Source: Gammaproteobacteria bacterium (GTDB lineage: Bacteria; Pseudomonadota; Gammaproteobacteria; UBA6429; Thiohalophilaceae). Taken from it: a stretch of DNA of 64,000 bases. The notes beneath the pieces were generated by a model. The model ran no database searches. It saw nothing but the letters and a program-made list of their open reading frames with translations, and was not told the DNA's origin. Where the stretch lies: contig JACQBC010000011.1 in assembly GCA_016194635.1 (NCBI GenBank), positions 62,001 through 126,000 on the forward strand, read 5' to 3'. A program made the translations under genes and the position numbers. Shown here piece by piece: positions 47,049-55,807 of this stretch. Numbering within the stretch: position 1 is the stretch's first letter; each line of letters begins with the position of its first letter.

Positions 47049-47057
47049 TTATCCACA
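47049..47057 (+). promoter_or_regulatory. Perfect DnaA box TTATCCACA
   Basis: An exact strong DnaA box, preceded by the similar TGTCCACA at 47038. It abuts the stop codon of the DUF2782 gene. In E. coli DnaA boxes lie upstream of nrdAB; here they are downstream, so their role is unclear. Confidence 0.5.
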
Positions 47058-47525
47058 TTACCACTCCATTAGAATCCACTGATTCACCGGTGGATTTTCC
47101 AAGTCGTTATACCGGGTATCGAGGGTACCGTCACCGTCAGTATCCACCATATAGTAGGGCTTGCCATGTTTGGGGATTATCTTTGCGTAACGCAACTTAC
47201 CTCCAACGCGGTATTCCTCCACGGTGGCGTCCTCACGGTGAATGATGTTGACCTCGGGTTTAGGCGGCTCACGGCTGTCAGACTCTTTGGGAAGATCCGG
47301 GGGCACCACCACATCGGGTTCGGGGGCGATTTTATCGGTATTAGGGGCCTCAAGACTTGGTGGTGGCGGGGGAGGAGGCGGTGGCTGCGCGGCCATGATC
47401 GGGGTGGTAAATAGCGCTGTCGCCAGCCACAGCGCGGGACTACAGATAAGAAAGGATTTCGACTTCTTCGGCGGAGGGTTCAAAGCCGCGGGTTTCGTAA
47501 TGTTCAAAAATAGCATCGAGGACAT
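47058..47525 (-). CDS. DUF2782-type secreted protein
   Basis: A protein of up to 155 residues. After an N-terminal hydrophobic stretch (about 27-45, ending IMAA) that looks like a signal peptide, there are nine consecutive Pro residues, an acidic linker and a conserved C-terminal domain (YRVGGKLRYAKIIPKHGKPY, then DGTLDTRYND). This resembles DUF2782, found next to polA in Pseudomonas-like bacteria. The start is uncertain: the frame overlaps the LOG gene by 86 bases, and no later ATG precedes the hydrophobic part. Its function is unknown. The Pro run would need elongation factor P. Confidence 0.65.
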   Translation of the reverse strand: MSSMLFLNITKPAALNPPPKKSKSFLICSPALWLATALFTTPIMAAQPPPPPPPPPSLEAPNTDKIAPEPDVVVPPDLPKESDSREPPKPEVNIIHREDATVEEYRVGGKLRYAKIIPKHGKPYYMVDTDGDGTLDTRYNDLENPPVNQWILMEW

Positions 47526-48162
47526 CCTTGGGAGTTTCGCCTATTTTAATCAGGTTAAGATCATCGGGGTCAATCATTTTTTCGTGTACCAAGGTGCTGC
47601 CAAACCACTCGAGTAAACCCGCCCAGAAGGATTTACCAACCATTACAATTGGGATCCGCCGGGTTTTACCGGTTTGGATCAGGGTCAGGATTTCCGCCAG
47701 TTCATCCAGGGTGCCGAACCCGCCGGGTAGCACCACATAGGCCGAGGCATATTTGACGAACATCACTTTACGCGAAAAAAAATGCCGGAAACTCAACGAG
47801 ACGTCTTGATAGGGGTTCCCGCTTTGTTCGTGAGGCAGTTGAATATTAAGCCCAATACTGGGTGAGCGTCCCCCAAACGCCCCCTTATTGGCGGCTTCCA
47901 TAATGCCAGGACCGCCGCCGCTGACCACCGAAAAACCCGTATCAGAAAGGGTACGGGCGATATCCACGGCTAATTTGTAGTTCGGGTGGTCCGGCGGGGT
48001 ACGGGCCGATCCAAAAATACTGACTGACGGCCGGATGCGCGCCAAGCGTTCAAATCCCTCGACGAATTCCGCCATGATCTGAAAAATTTTCCATGATTCG
48101 CGCGATAACGCGCTGTCATCAATGGGGGTGAGGCGTGTGGAGTTATGACTGAACCGGCTCAT
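47440..48162 (-). CDS. LOG-family nucleotide phosphoribohydrolase
   Basis: A 240-residue member of the LOG (TIGR00730) family, which cleaves nucleoside monophosphates to base and ribose phosphate. The signatures GGGPGIMEAANKGA and PGGFGTLDE, with the catalytic Arg and Glu, are present, along with SIFGSARTP near the N terminus. The start at 48162 (MSRFSHNS) is preferred to an earlier ATG at 48219 that adds 19 poorly conserved residues. Divergent from polA; overlaps the DUF2782 gene at its 3' end. Confidence 0.85.
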   Translation of the reverse strand: MSRFSHNSTRLTPIDDSALSRESWKIFQIMAEFVEGFERLARIRPSVSIFGSARTPPDHPNYKLAVDIARTLSDTGFSVVSGGGPGIMEAANKGAFGGRSPSIGLNIQLPHEQSGNPYQDVSLSFRHFFSRKVMFVKYASAYVVLPGGFGTLDELAEILTLIQTGKTRRIPIVMVGKSFWAGLLEWFGSTLVHEKMIDPDDLNLIKIGETPKDVLDAIFEHYETRGFEPSAEEVEILSYL

Positions 48163-48275
48163 GGATAGATTCTTAGAATTAAAAGGTGCGGCAGTGTATC
48201 GCGCAACGCTGTAAAACACCAGGTATCAACCCCTGAGCACACTCCTTGTGCTGGGCCTATGGTAGGCTTATCGGC

Positions 48276-51002
48276 ATGTCAGACGCTGCAAAACAACCCA
48301 CACTGATCTTAGTCGACGGCTCGTCGTATTTGTTTCGCGCCTACCACGCGTTGCCCGCGTTAACCAATTCAAAAGGCGAGCCCACCGGTGCGGTCTATGG
48401 CGTGATCAACATGTTGCGTAAGTTGCGCGCGCGTTACCCGCAATCGCAGCTGGCCGTGGTATTTGACGCCAAAGGCAAAACCTTTCGTAATGACTTGTAT
48501 ACCCCCTATAAGGCGCATCGTCCACCGATGCCAGAAGAGTTGCGACAGCAGATCGAACCCATCCATGCGATCATTCGTGCCATGGGTTTACCGTTGCTAT
48601 CGGTCAGCGGAGTTGAAGCCGATGATGTGATCGGCACCTTGGCGACCCAGGCCAGTGCCCTGCAGATAGACACATTAATCTCAACCAGCGATAAAGACCT
48701 GGCGCAGCTGGTCGGTCCACATGTGACTTTAGTTAATACTATGACGGATACCCTGCTTGATCGGCAGGGTGTCATTGATAAATTCGGTATTCCGCCGGAG
48801 CGCATGGTGGATTTTCTAACCCTCACCGGTGACAGCGCGGATAATATTCCCGGGGTGAGCGGTGTTGGCGAAAAAACAGCGGTCAAGTGGTTGCAACAAT
48901 ATCAATCCTTAGACGGGGTTGTGGCGCATGCCAACGAGATGAAAGGCAAGATCGGCGAAAAGTTACGCGCCAGCTTGGGGGAATTGCCATTGTACCAAGC
49001 CCTGGTGACGATTAAATGCGACGTACCGTTGCCCGTGACAGCACAATCGTTACAGCCCACGGCACCGGATACCGCAAGCTTACGCGCCTGGTTTCAGCGA
49101 TTGGAATTCAAGAGCTGGACAGCGGAGTTATCCAACCCGGCAAGCAACCCAGTCCCCACGGTCAGTGCGCCCGCGAGCCCACCGGTTAAAGCGGTTAACG
49201 CCGACTACCGTACGGTTTTAACCCATGAAGAATTAGACCAGTGGATAACGTTAGTCAATCAGGCGGCATTGATCGCGTTTGATACCGAAACCACAGGATT
49301 GGACTATATGCAGGCAGAACTGGTGGGGTTGTCGTTGTGTGTGCAGGCGGGTACGGCGGCATATATTCCGGTGGGGCACACCTACCCAGGTGCCCCCACG
49401 CAACTGGCGCGTGAGGAGGTATTAAGAAAATTAAAACCGATTTTAGAAGATCCTACACGCCCGAAGCTCGGGCAAAACCTCAAATACGACGCGCATATCA
49501 TGACGGGGTACGGTATTCACATGCAGGGGATGGTGCACGATACCATGTTGCAGTCCTATGTCTTGGACAGTAATGCGCGGCACGATATGGACACGATGGC
49601 ATTGCGTCATTTGGATCACCACACTATCCACTACGAAGAGGTGACGGGCAAAGGCGCCAAACAAATCGGTTTTAACCAAGTTGCGATTCAACCAGCCACG
49701 GCCTATGCCGCCGAAGATGCCGACATCACCTTGCGCTTGCACGAGGGCTTATGGCCGCAATTACAGGCCAGCCCATCTCTCAAGCGCGTTTATGAAACCA
49801 TCGAGATGCCCTTGGTGCCGGTGTTAGTGAATATTGAACAACGTGGCGTGTTGATCGATCGAGACATGTTGCGGCAACAAAGTGCGCGGCTACAGCAACA
49901 AATGCTTGAACTTGAGCAACGTGCCTACAGTGAAGCCGGTCAAACGTTTAACTTGAGTTCACCCAAACAGATCCAGGCGATTTTATTTGAAAAAATGCAA
50001 TTACCGGTGTTAGAAAAAACCCCCACCGGACAAGCCTCGACCGCCGAATCGGTTTTACAAGAATTGGCTTATAGTTACACATTACCAAAATTAATCCTTG
50101 AGTATCGCACCCTCAGCAAACTCAAATCTACTTATACGGATACATTACCGGAGATGATCAATCCGCGCACGGGCCGGGTGCATACCTCTTATCATCAAGC
50201 GGTGGCGGCGACGGGGCGCCTGTCCTCGACCGATCCCAATTTGCAAAATATTCCGGTTCGTACCGAAGAGGGGCGGTTGATCCGCCAGGCATTTATTGCG
50301 CCTCCAGGGTATCGTTTATTAGCGGCGGATTATTCGCAAATTGAGTTACGCATTATGGCGCATTTGTCCGGCGATCGGGGTTTGCTCGAGGCCTTTGCCC
50401 AGGGGCAAGATATCCATCGCGCCACTGCGGCCGAGGTATTTGCGATTACGCCTGAGCAGGTTAGCGATGAACAACGCCGCTCCGCGAAAGCGATTAATTT
50501 CGGCTTAATTTACGGCATGTCGGCCTTTGGCCTGGCGCGGCAATTGAATGTTGAGCGCGGCCTCGCGCAAAATTATATTGACCAATATTTTTCGCGTTAT
50601 CCCGGCGTTAAGGCGTATATGGACAAAACACGGATCACGGCGCGCGAGCGCGGTTATGTGGAGACTGTGTTTGGCCGGCGTTTATACCTGCCGGAAATCA
50701 ATGCTGCAAATCATCAGCGGCGGCAATACGCCGAACGCACCGCAATCAATGCTCCGATGCAAGGTACCGCGGCCGATATTATCAAACGCGCGATGATCGA
50801 CGTGCATAACAGTATTCACGCCATGGGCTTGGAGGTGTATATGATCATGCAGGTGCATGATGAACTGGTGTTTGAAGTTCCTAATAATACTGAAGATAAA
50901 ATTAGTACGATCATTCGTGACGCCATGAGCCAAGCGGCTAACTTACACATACCATTAGTCGTGGATATCGGTATTGGTAACAATTGGGAAACCGCACACT
51001 GA
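48276..51002 (+). CDS. polA: DNA polymerase I
   Basis: A 908-residue polymerase for primer removal and repair. The 5' nuclease domain begins LVDGSSYLFRAYHALPAL. The proofreading domain is intact (AFDTETTGLD, GQNLKYDAH, AAEDADITLRL). Polymerase motifs A (LLAADYSQIELRIMAHLSGD), B (RRSAKAINFGLIYG) and C (QVHDELVFEV) are complete. The ATG at 48276 is chosen over an upstream frame without family support. engB follows on the opposite strand after a 255-base gap holding a probable small RNA. Confidence 0.97.
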   Translation: MSDAAKQPTLILVDGSSYLFRAYHALPALTNSKGEPTGAVYGVINMLRKLRARYPQSQLAVVFDAKGKTFRNDLYTPYKAHRPPMPEELRQQIEPIHAIIRAMGLPLLSVSGVEADDVIGTLATQASALQIDTLISTSDKDLAQLVGPHVTLVNTMTDTLLDRQGVIDKFGIPPERMVDFLTLTGDSADNIPGVSGVGEKTAVKWLQQYQSLDGVVAHANEMKGKIGEKLRASLGELPLYQALVTIKCDVPLPVTAQSLQPTAPDTASLRAWFQRLEFKSWTAELSNPASNPVPTVSAPASPPVKAVNADYRTVLTHEELDQWITLVNQAALIAFDTETTGLDYMQAELVGLSLCVQAGTAAYIPVGHTYPGAPTQLAREEVLRKLKPILEDPTRPKLGQNLKYDAHIMTGYGIHMQGMVHDTMLQSYVLDSNARHDMDTMALRHLDHHTIHYEEVTGKGAKQIGFNQVAIQPATAYAAEDADITLRLHEGLWPQLQASPSLKRVYETIEMPLVPVLVNIEQRGVLIDRDMLRQQSARLQQQMLELEQRAYSEAGQTFNLSSPKQIQAILFEKMQLPVLEKTPTGQASTAESVLQELAYSYTLPKLILEYRTLSKLKSTYTDTLPEMINPRTGRVHTSYHQAVAATGRLSSTDPNLQNIPVRTEEGRLIRQAFIAPPGYRLLAADYSQIELRIMAHLSGDRGLLEAFAQGQDIHRATAAEVFAITPEQVSDEQRRSAKAINFGLIYGMSAFGLARQLNVERGLAQNYIDQYFSRYPGVKAYMDKTRITARERGYVETVFGRRLYLPEINAANHQRRQYAERTAINAPMQGTAADIIKRAMIDVHNSIHAMGLEVYMIMQVHDELVFEVPNNTEDKISTIIRDAMSQAANLHIPLVVDIGIGNNWETAH

Positions 51003-51099
51003 TGAGTGCCATTGGGCACAATAAAAAAATAGTTTCATAATTTTAGAAAATCGGTTATTGTATTCACACGGTACTTAAGTAGTGATGATTGTGCTCGCT

Positions 51100-51256
51100 G
51101 TACTAGCGATGGAACTTTTCGATGCACCGCACGTCGAATGTTTCAGTGGTAAATTTCCCGCGCAATCCCTCCCTAGCGGGAAGTTTACACGCCCGAACCC
51201 CAAAGTCGGGTGTTTTATACCCCAGGTATTCTTCCCCCAGTACCTGGGGTTTTTCT
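51100..51256 (+). ncRNA. Candidate small RNA at the spf (polA-engB) locus
   Basis: Three consecutive hairpins: 13-bp stem with one G-T pair at 51149-51188, 8-bp stem at 51189-51213, and a strong terminator at 51219-51250 with T-rich tail. In E. coli this position holds Spot 42, and Pseudomonas also has a small RNA here. Sequence is not clearly homologous except for the CCCCAG..CTGGGG terminator. The 5' end and promoter are not defined. Open frames across it have no ribosome binding site. Confidence 0.55.
51219..51256 (+). terminator. Strong intrinsic terminator
   Basis: ACCCCAGGTA and TACCTGGGGT form a perfect 10-bp stem with a 12-base loop, followed by TTTTCTTTT. It would end polA read-through or the candidate small RNA. 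Confidence 0.85.
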
Positions 51257-51257
51257 T

Positions 51258-51902
51258 TTATAGGCCTTGATGATTTAATCCTAGCCAGCCCACCACCGTT
51301 GCACGAGCCTGTTCAATCCATAATGGTTCGTGAATCGAAAATAGTTGTACGGTAACCTGCCGCAGTCCGATTAAGGATTGGTTTATTCCCGCCAGTGTAG
51401 TCTGCGCCTCAGCCCGACGGAGTTTGTCGGCCTTGGAGAGCAAGATCAGCAGAGGCATGGATTGCGCTTGGCACCAACTCAACATCTGCTGGTCAAACGC
51501 AGTCAACGGATGACGGCTATCCATGACCAACACCAACCCGCGTAAGGCACGACGCTGGTTGAGAAAGTTATCTAGGGTTTTAGACCATTGCGCTTTGAGA
51601 CTGGCGGAGACTTTGGCATAACCATATCCCGGTAGGTCGACTAAGCGGCGTTGCTCGTCAAGGGCAAAAAACACCAGGGCCTGGGTGCGCCCTGGGGTTT
51701 TACTGGTACGCGCCAAGGCCTTTTGACCAACCAAGGCGTTAAGTGCGCTGGATTTTCCAGCATTCGACCGCCCGGCAAACGCCACTTCCAAACCAAGATC
51801 GGGTGGAACATGGTCAAGATCAGGCGACAGCAATAAAAACTGCGCACGGTTCAACGGGTTATCACGCGGGGAGGGTGCAGGAGGTTTTGCTTGACCGTTC
51901 AT
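51258..51902 (-). CDS. engB: Ribosome-assembly GTPase EngB (YihA/YsxC)
   Basis: A 214-residue GTPase needed for large-subunit assembly. Motifs in order: G1 GRSNAGKSSALN, G2 TSKTPGRTQ, G3 DLPGYGYAK, G4 LSKADKL. The start at 51902 (MNGQAKPP) removes 30 residues of unsupported frame. Placement after polA with the small-RNA interval between is the common gammaproteobacterial order. Divergent from the cytochrome genes. Confidence 0.94.
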   Translation of the reverse strand: MNGQAKPPAPSPRDNPLNRAQFLLLSPDLDHVPPDLGLEVAFAGRSNAGKSSALNALVGQKALARTSKTPGRTQALVFFALDEQRRLVDLPGYGYAKVSASLKAQWSKTLDNFLNQRRALRGLVLVMDSRHPLTAFDQQMLSWCQAQSMPLLILLSKADKLRRAEAQTTLAGINQSLIGLRQVTVQLFSIHEPLWIEQARATVVGWLGLNHQGL

Positions 51903-52031
51903 GTCACAGTTGGTATACAAGTGCCCCAATTTTGGGGGGTTCTGTCGGACAGGGTGGTGGGTTTTACCGCACTGACCGGAGTATAGAACCAATTACCTAA
52001 CCTGTTTTTGATGTTCAACGAGGAGTGCACC

Positions 52032-52349
52032 ATGAAGAAGATTTTTGTAACGGCCGCGACGATGGCGATGTTATCAGGTTCTGCCTTGGCGGCGGGTAAG
52101 AGCGGCGACAAAGTATACCAAGAAGTTTGTTCGGTATGTCATATGAACGCGATTGCGGGTGCCCCCAAATTCGGGGATAAAGCCGCGTGGAAAGACCGTG
52201 TCGCTGAGGGCAAGGAAAAGCTCTATGAGCACGCTCTCAAGGGTTACCAAGGGAAGGCGGGGTTTATGCCGGCAAAAGGCGGCCGTGCGGATTTAAGCGA
52301 TGATGAAGTCAAGGCCGGGGTGGATTTTATGGTATCAAAGGTAAAATAG
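52032..52349 (+). CDS. Cytochrome c5-type monohaem protein
   Basis: A 105-residue periplasmic electron carrier. Signal peptide 1-20 (ending ALAA), haem motif CSVCHMN, GAPKFGDKAAW as in cytochrome c5, and the Met ligand in GFMPAKGG. GAGGAG precedes the ATG at 52032. Its stop codon abuts the cytochrome c4 start, so the two are co-translated. Both are likely donors to a terminal oxidase or a denitrification enzyme. Confidence 0.9.
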   Translation: MKKIFVTAATMAMLSGSALAAGKSGDKVYQEVCSVCHMNAIAGAPKFGDKAAWKDRVAEGKEKLYEHALKGYQGKAGFMPAKGGRADLSDDEVKAGVDFMVSKVK

Positions 52350-52961
52350 ATGATCTCACGTAGCATGGTAGTGTTATGGGTGCTGTCCGTGGCGGCTAAC
52401 GCCGGTGCTGTAGGCAATGCTGCTACGGGCAAGATCAAGGCACAGGCTTGCGCGGCTTGCCATGGCGTGGATGGAAATGCATCGGCAACCTTTCCAAAAC
52501 TGGCCGGCCAACATAGTAGTTATATCGCGCTGCAATTACATAATTTTAAGCTGGGGATACGCAAAGATCCCATCATGACCCAGCAGGTGGCCAATCTCAA
52601 AGACCAAGACATTGAAGATCTCGCCGCGTATTTTTCCTCAAACAAAGTCAGCTTGGGCGGCGTGGAGAAGGATAAAAAGAATTTAGGCGAGCGGGTCTAT
52701 CGAGGCGGAATTGAACAAAAAGCGGTTCCCGCTTGCATGGGATGCCACGGGCCCACGGGGGTAGGGAATGCTCCCGCGAAATTTCCATCCTTGAGCGGGC
52801 AAAACCCTGCTTATGTCGAAAAGACCATGAAGGATTTTCGTGTCAGCATACGGGGTGGGGAAGACAAGGATAACAACGGCAAGATCATGCGCGATATTGC
52901 CTCACGGATGAGCGATGAAGAAATTGCCGCGGTGGCCTCGTACGTATCTGGACTGCATTAA
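52350..52961 (+). CDS. Dihaem cytochrome c4
   Basis: A 203-residue periplasmic dihaem protein, two similar halves. Signal peptide 1-20 or so; haem motifs CAACHGVDGN and CMGCHGPTGVG; Met ligands probably in DPIMTQQVANL and GKIMRDIASRM. It starts directly after the cytochrome c5 stop. In Pseudomonas the same pair follows engB and leads to dsbA; here the ccm operon, on the other strand, lies in between. Confidence 0.93.
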   Translation: MISRSMVVLWVLSVAANAGAVGNAATGKIKAQACAACHGVDGNASATFPKLAGQHSSYIALQLHNFKLGIRKDPIMTQQVANLKDQDIEDLAAYFSSNKVSLGGVEKDKKNLGERVYRGGIEQKAVPACMGCHGPTGVGNAPAKFPSLSGQNPAYVEKTMKDFRVSIRGGEDKDNNGKIMRDIASRMSDEEIAAVASYVSGLH

Positions 52962-52989
52962 TTTTAGCGATTTTTAACTTGTGATGAGT

Positions 52990-53017
52990 CAAACAGCGGC
53001 TTTCGGGCCGCTGTTTG
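52990..53017 (+). terminator. 11-bp hairpin after the cytochrome genes
   Basis: CAAACAGCGGC and GCCGCTGTTTG pair perfectly around a short loop, 29 bases after cytochrome c4 and 37 before the end of ccmI. No T-run follows directly. Likely a shared end for convergent transcripts. Confidence 0.55.
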
Positions 53018-53053
53018 GTTAACGGGGAAATCTTTTTCTTTGTTCAAATAAGC

Positions 53054-54781
53054 TCAGGGTACCTTTTGGTTGATGGTGATAGCCAAGGGCTTGGATTTTT
53101 TATGCGGGTCAAGGGGACCGATTTCGCCAAACAGGTCACCGGATTGGGCGGTAACTGCACCACTGCGTGAAACCCGCGCCACGATTTTTACCTGGTTAAA
53201 CTGCGACAGGCGTAACTGTGGGCTCATGGCGGTACTATCGTCCAAGGTCAGGCTCAAGGGCAGATCTGCAACGGTTTTGCGAACCACCGCCAACGGCATT
53301 GGCGGGCCATTGGCGGCGCGGGCAAAGATAAACAGGGTTTCACCGGCTTGAACTTGTTTCGCCAGGGCGGGCGCAAGGCTAACGCGCACCTGCAATTGGG
53401 CGGAACCCGCCGCGCCCGTAGGCGCAGCTGGCTGCTCTGCCGACAGTGGCGGGGCAGCCGCCATCGCTGCCGACCCTGGGTGGGGGGCGGAGGCGCCTTC
53501 GGCGGTCACAATTTTGTTGATGGTGAATTTAACATTAGTGGCATGGCTGGGGTTGATCGGGCCGGTTTCCCCATAGAGATCGCCGGGCTGGGCCATGACC
53601 TCGCCGGTGAGGGAGATGCGCGCCACCACGTTCACCAGATTAAATTGTGATAGCCGCAGGTCCGCTGTCATCGCATTACTGTCATCCAAGGTCATGACCA
53701 GGGGTAGGTCACTGACACTACGGCGTAACACTGCCAGGGGCATGCTAGGTCCGTTCACGGCTTTGGCAAAGATGAACACGCTGTCGGTAGGTTTGGCCTT
53801 TTTCTGTAACGACGGCGATAATTCCACTGTTACGTCAAGACGCGCCTTGCCCGCGGGAGGGGAGGTATTCGCCGAGCTGACCGCGCCTCCTGACTGGGGC
53901 GGCTGCAGCGGCACAGGTTGACCCGCTCCGGACGTCGGCAGGATACCTTGGGATTTCTTGCTTTCAGCTTGGGCGATCAGGGCGGAGAGGTTGGCCTGCT
54001 GCGGGGCGTTTTCATCCATGTTCATCCGTGCCCGTTGCCACAAGGAAATAGCGTAATCGTATTGGCCGCGCTCCATTTGTACCAGGCCGGAAAATACCAA
54101 GGCACGGGGATTATTGGGTTCCAATTCCAGGGCCCGTGCGGCTAAAGTCGCGGGTTGCCCTTCAAACGATCCTTGTTGCGACAGAGCGATGACCTGGGCC
54201 TGCTGCAGTAGTAGATTGACCGATTCACCTCCCAAGGCAGAGGCTCGAGCATAGGCTTGTTCAGCCGCATCGGGACGGCCCATCTGGACATAGGTTTGCC
54301 CCAGGGATTCCCATAGGGCGGGATTATTGATGTCCTTGCGTAATTTTTTCTCAAGCGGACCCACCTGCAGTTGGGCGGATTGCGCCACCGGCGTGTTGTT
54401 GCCGATGTCGACGTCTTGAAAGATGATCTGCGAGTTGAGATACCAAAACACACCCAACGATAAGCCCGCTATGATCAGCACTGTTGCCCCGGCCAGCGTG
54501 TAAAGGTGTTTACGCGGCGTGGTGATGGTAATGGCCGCGGCTTGCACGACTTTAATGTCCTGCAACAAAGACGCGGCAAGTTCTTGTTTGGCCTCCTCGA
54601 ACTGGGCCGGGAGCAGGGTTCCGGCCTGGAGATCACGTTTGAGCTCTTCCAAACGGTCGCGGTGAATCGCCAAGTTTAAAGAGCGGGCCGAGCGGCTGGC
54701 TTTGTGTTTAAGTTCCAGTAAGTGGTATAAGGGCCAACCGATGGCCAGTACCATTAACACTAATATAACTATCCAAAACAT
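53054..54781 (-). CDS. ccmI: Cytochrome c maturation protein CcmI with duplicated C-terminal domain
   Basis: CcmI (CycH) presents apocytochrome c to the haem ligation complex. The 575-residue protein has two N-terminal membrane helices (3-20 and about 97-117) flanking a basic coiled segment, periplasmic TPR repeats (145-290), and then two copies of a beta domain at 311-425 and 459-575. The copies share FIFA.A.NGP.MPLAV, LTLDDS.AM, LRLSQFN and GDL.GE.GP, with a Pro/Ala linker. One copy is usual. Last gene of the ccm operon, 7 bases after ccmH. Confidence 0.9.
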   Translation of the reverse strand: MFWIVILVLMVLAIGWPLYHLLELKHKASRSARSLNLAIHRDRLEELKRDLQAGTLLPAQFEEAKQELAASLLQDIKVVQAAAITITTPRKHLYTLAGATVLIIAGLSLGVFWYLNSQIIFQDVDIGNNTPVAQSAQLQVGPLEKKLRKDINNPALWESLGQTYVQMGRPDAAEQAYARASALGGESVNLLLQQAQVIALSQQGSFEGQPATLAARALELEPNNPRALVFSGLVQMERGQYDYAISLWQRARMNMDENAPQQANLSALIAQAESKKSQGILPTSGAGQPVPLQPPQSGGAVSSANTSPPAGKARLDVTVELSPSLQKKAKPTDSVFIFAKAVNGPSMPLAVLRRSVSDLPLVMTLDDSNAMTADLRLSQFNLVNVVARISLTGEVMAQPGDLYGETGPINPSHATNVKFTINKIVTAEGASAPHPGSAAMAAAPPLSAEQPAAPTGAAGSAQLQVRVSLAPALAKQVQAGETLFIFARAANGPPMPLAVVRKTVADLPLSLTLDDSTAMSPQLRLSQFNQVKIVARVSRSGAVTAQSGDLFGEIGPLDPHKKSKPLAITINQKVP

Positions 54782-54788
54782 CGGGGAT

Positions 54789-55268
54789 CTACTTTGTTGA
54801 TGAAGAAGCGGGGGTGTTCAATTCCTTGGCCAGGGCTTGTTTTTCAGCATCGCTGAAGGTTGCGGTGACTTTGGCGCGGCGACGGATCAAAACGATGAGT
54901 CCGCTCAGGGCGGCAATCAGCGCCACAAAGGGAGCGACCCACAACACATAGGTGGCGGGTTCAAAACGCGGCTTATACAAGACAAACTCGCCGTAGCGAT
55001 TCACCAAGTGCTGAATGATCTGTTCGTCGCTTTTGCCCTGTTGCATCAATTCCAGAATTTGACGGCGTAAGTCCCGTGCCAACGAGGCGTGAGAATCGGC
55101 CAGGTTTTGGTTTTGGCAGACTGTGCAACGTAAATCTTGGATCAAGGCCCTGAAGTGAAGTTTTTGTTCGGGGCTGGAGAATTCGTCGGGTTGAACATCC
55201 TGGACCTCAACGATAGCGTGTGCCAAGCCCAACGGCAGAAGTAATAACACTGGCCATAGGTAACGCAT
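54789..55268 (-). CDS. ccmH: Cytochrome c maturation protein CcmH
   Basis: A 159-residue thiol protein that reduces or holds apocytochrome cysteines. Signal peptide 1-18, the CxxC motif in LRCTVCQNQNLADS, a three-helix bundle with YGEFVLYKP, one membrane helix (about 107-125) and a short tail. The start at 55268 overlaps the ccmG stop (TAATG). Fits the short CcmH form paired with a separate CcmI. Confidence 0.93.
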   Translation of the reverse strand: MRYLWPVLLLLPLGLAHAIVEVQDVQPDEFSSPEQKLHFRALIQDLRCTVCQNQNLADSHASLARDLRRQILELMQQGKSDEQIIQHLVNRYGEFVLYKPRFEPATYVLWVAPFVALIAALSGLIVLIRRRAKVTATFSDAEKQALAKELNTPASSSTK

Positions 55269-55798
55269 TAACCTGGCTCCTGGTTGAGTTTGGCGATCAG
55301 CGGGGCGATGGATTTGGCCCACACCTCCGGAGTGATGGCGCCGGGTTGTTTGTAGCGGATGATGCCTTTTTTATCCACTAAAAAGGATTCAGGGGTGGCG
55401 ACCACTCCCCAGTCAATGCCTACCCGGCCGGTGAAATCATGGCCGTTCATCACATAGGGATTCCCCAATTGGTTCAAATAAGTTTGGGCGTCTTCACGGG
55501 TGTCTTTGTAGTTGATGCCATAAATGGGCACACCCTCTTTGGCCAGGGACAGTAACAATTGATGTTCATCCCGGCAGGTGATGCACCACGAGGCCCAAGC
55601 GTTCACCAGCGTGACCTTCCCGAGCAACATCTGTTTGCTGAATTGCGCTTGCGGGTCGTTCAGCCGGGGAAGGGAAAATTCCGGCGCCGGCTTCCCGATC
55701 AACGGCGAAGGGATCTCGCGTGGATCCAGGTATAGGCCTTTGTACAACACAGCCACCAACAAACCAAAGATAACGAGGGGTATAACACTTCGGGCCAT
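55268..55798 (-). CDS. ccmG: Thiol:disulfide interchange protein CcmG (DsbE)
   Basis: A membrane-anchored periplasmic thioredoxin that keeps apocytochrome c reduced. N-terminal anchor (about 4-22), the WCITC active site in NAWASWCITCRDEH, and GVVATPESFLVDKKG with the cis-Pro. 176 residues, normal for the family. Nine bases after ccmF and overlapping ccmH. Confidence 0.94.
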   Translation of the reverse strand: MARSVIPLVIFGLLVAVLYKGLYLDPREIPSPLIGKPAPEFSLPRLNDPQAQFSKQMLLGKVTLVNAWASWCITCRDEHQLLLSLAKEGVPIYGINYKDTREDAQTYLNQLGNPYVMNGHDFTGRVGIDWGVVATPESFLVDKKGIIRYKQPGAITPEVWAKSIAPLIAKLNQEPG

Positions 55799-55807
55799 GA
55801 GTTTAGG

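Noticed and set aside
51082-51355. Overlapping plus-strand open frames between polA and engB
   Set aside because: No ribosome binding sites, low-complexity translation and full overlap with the hairpins and terminator; better explained as RNA.
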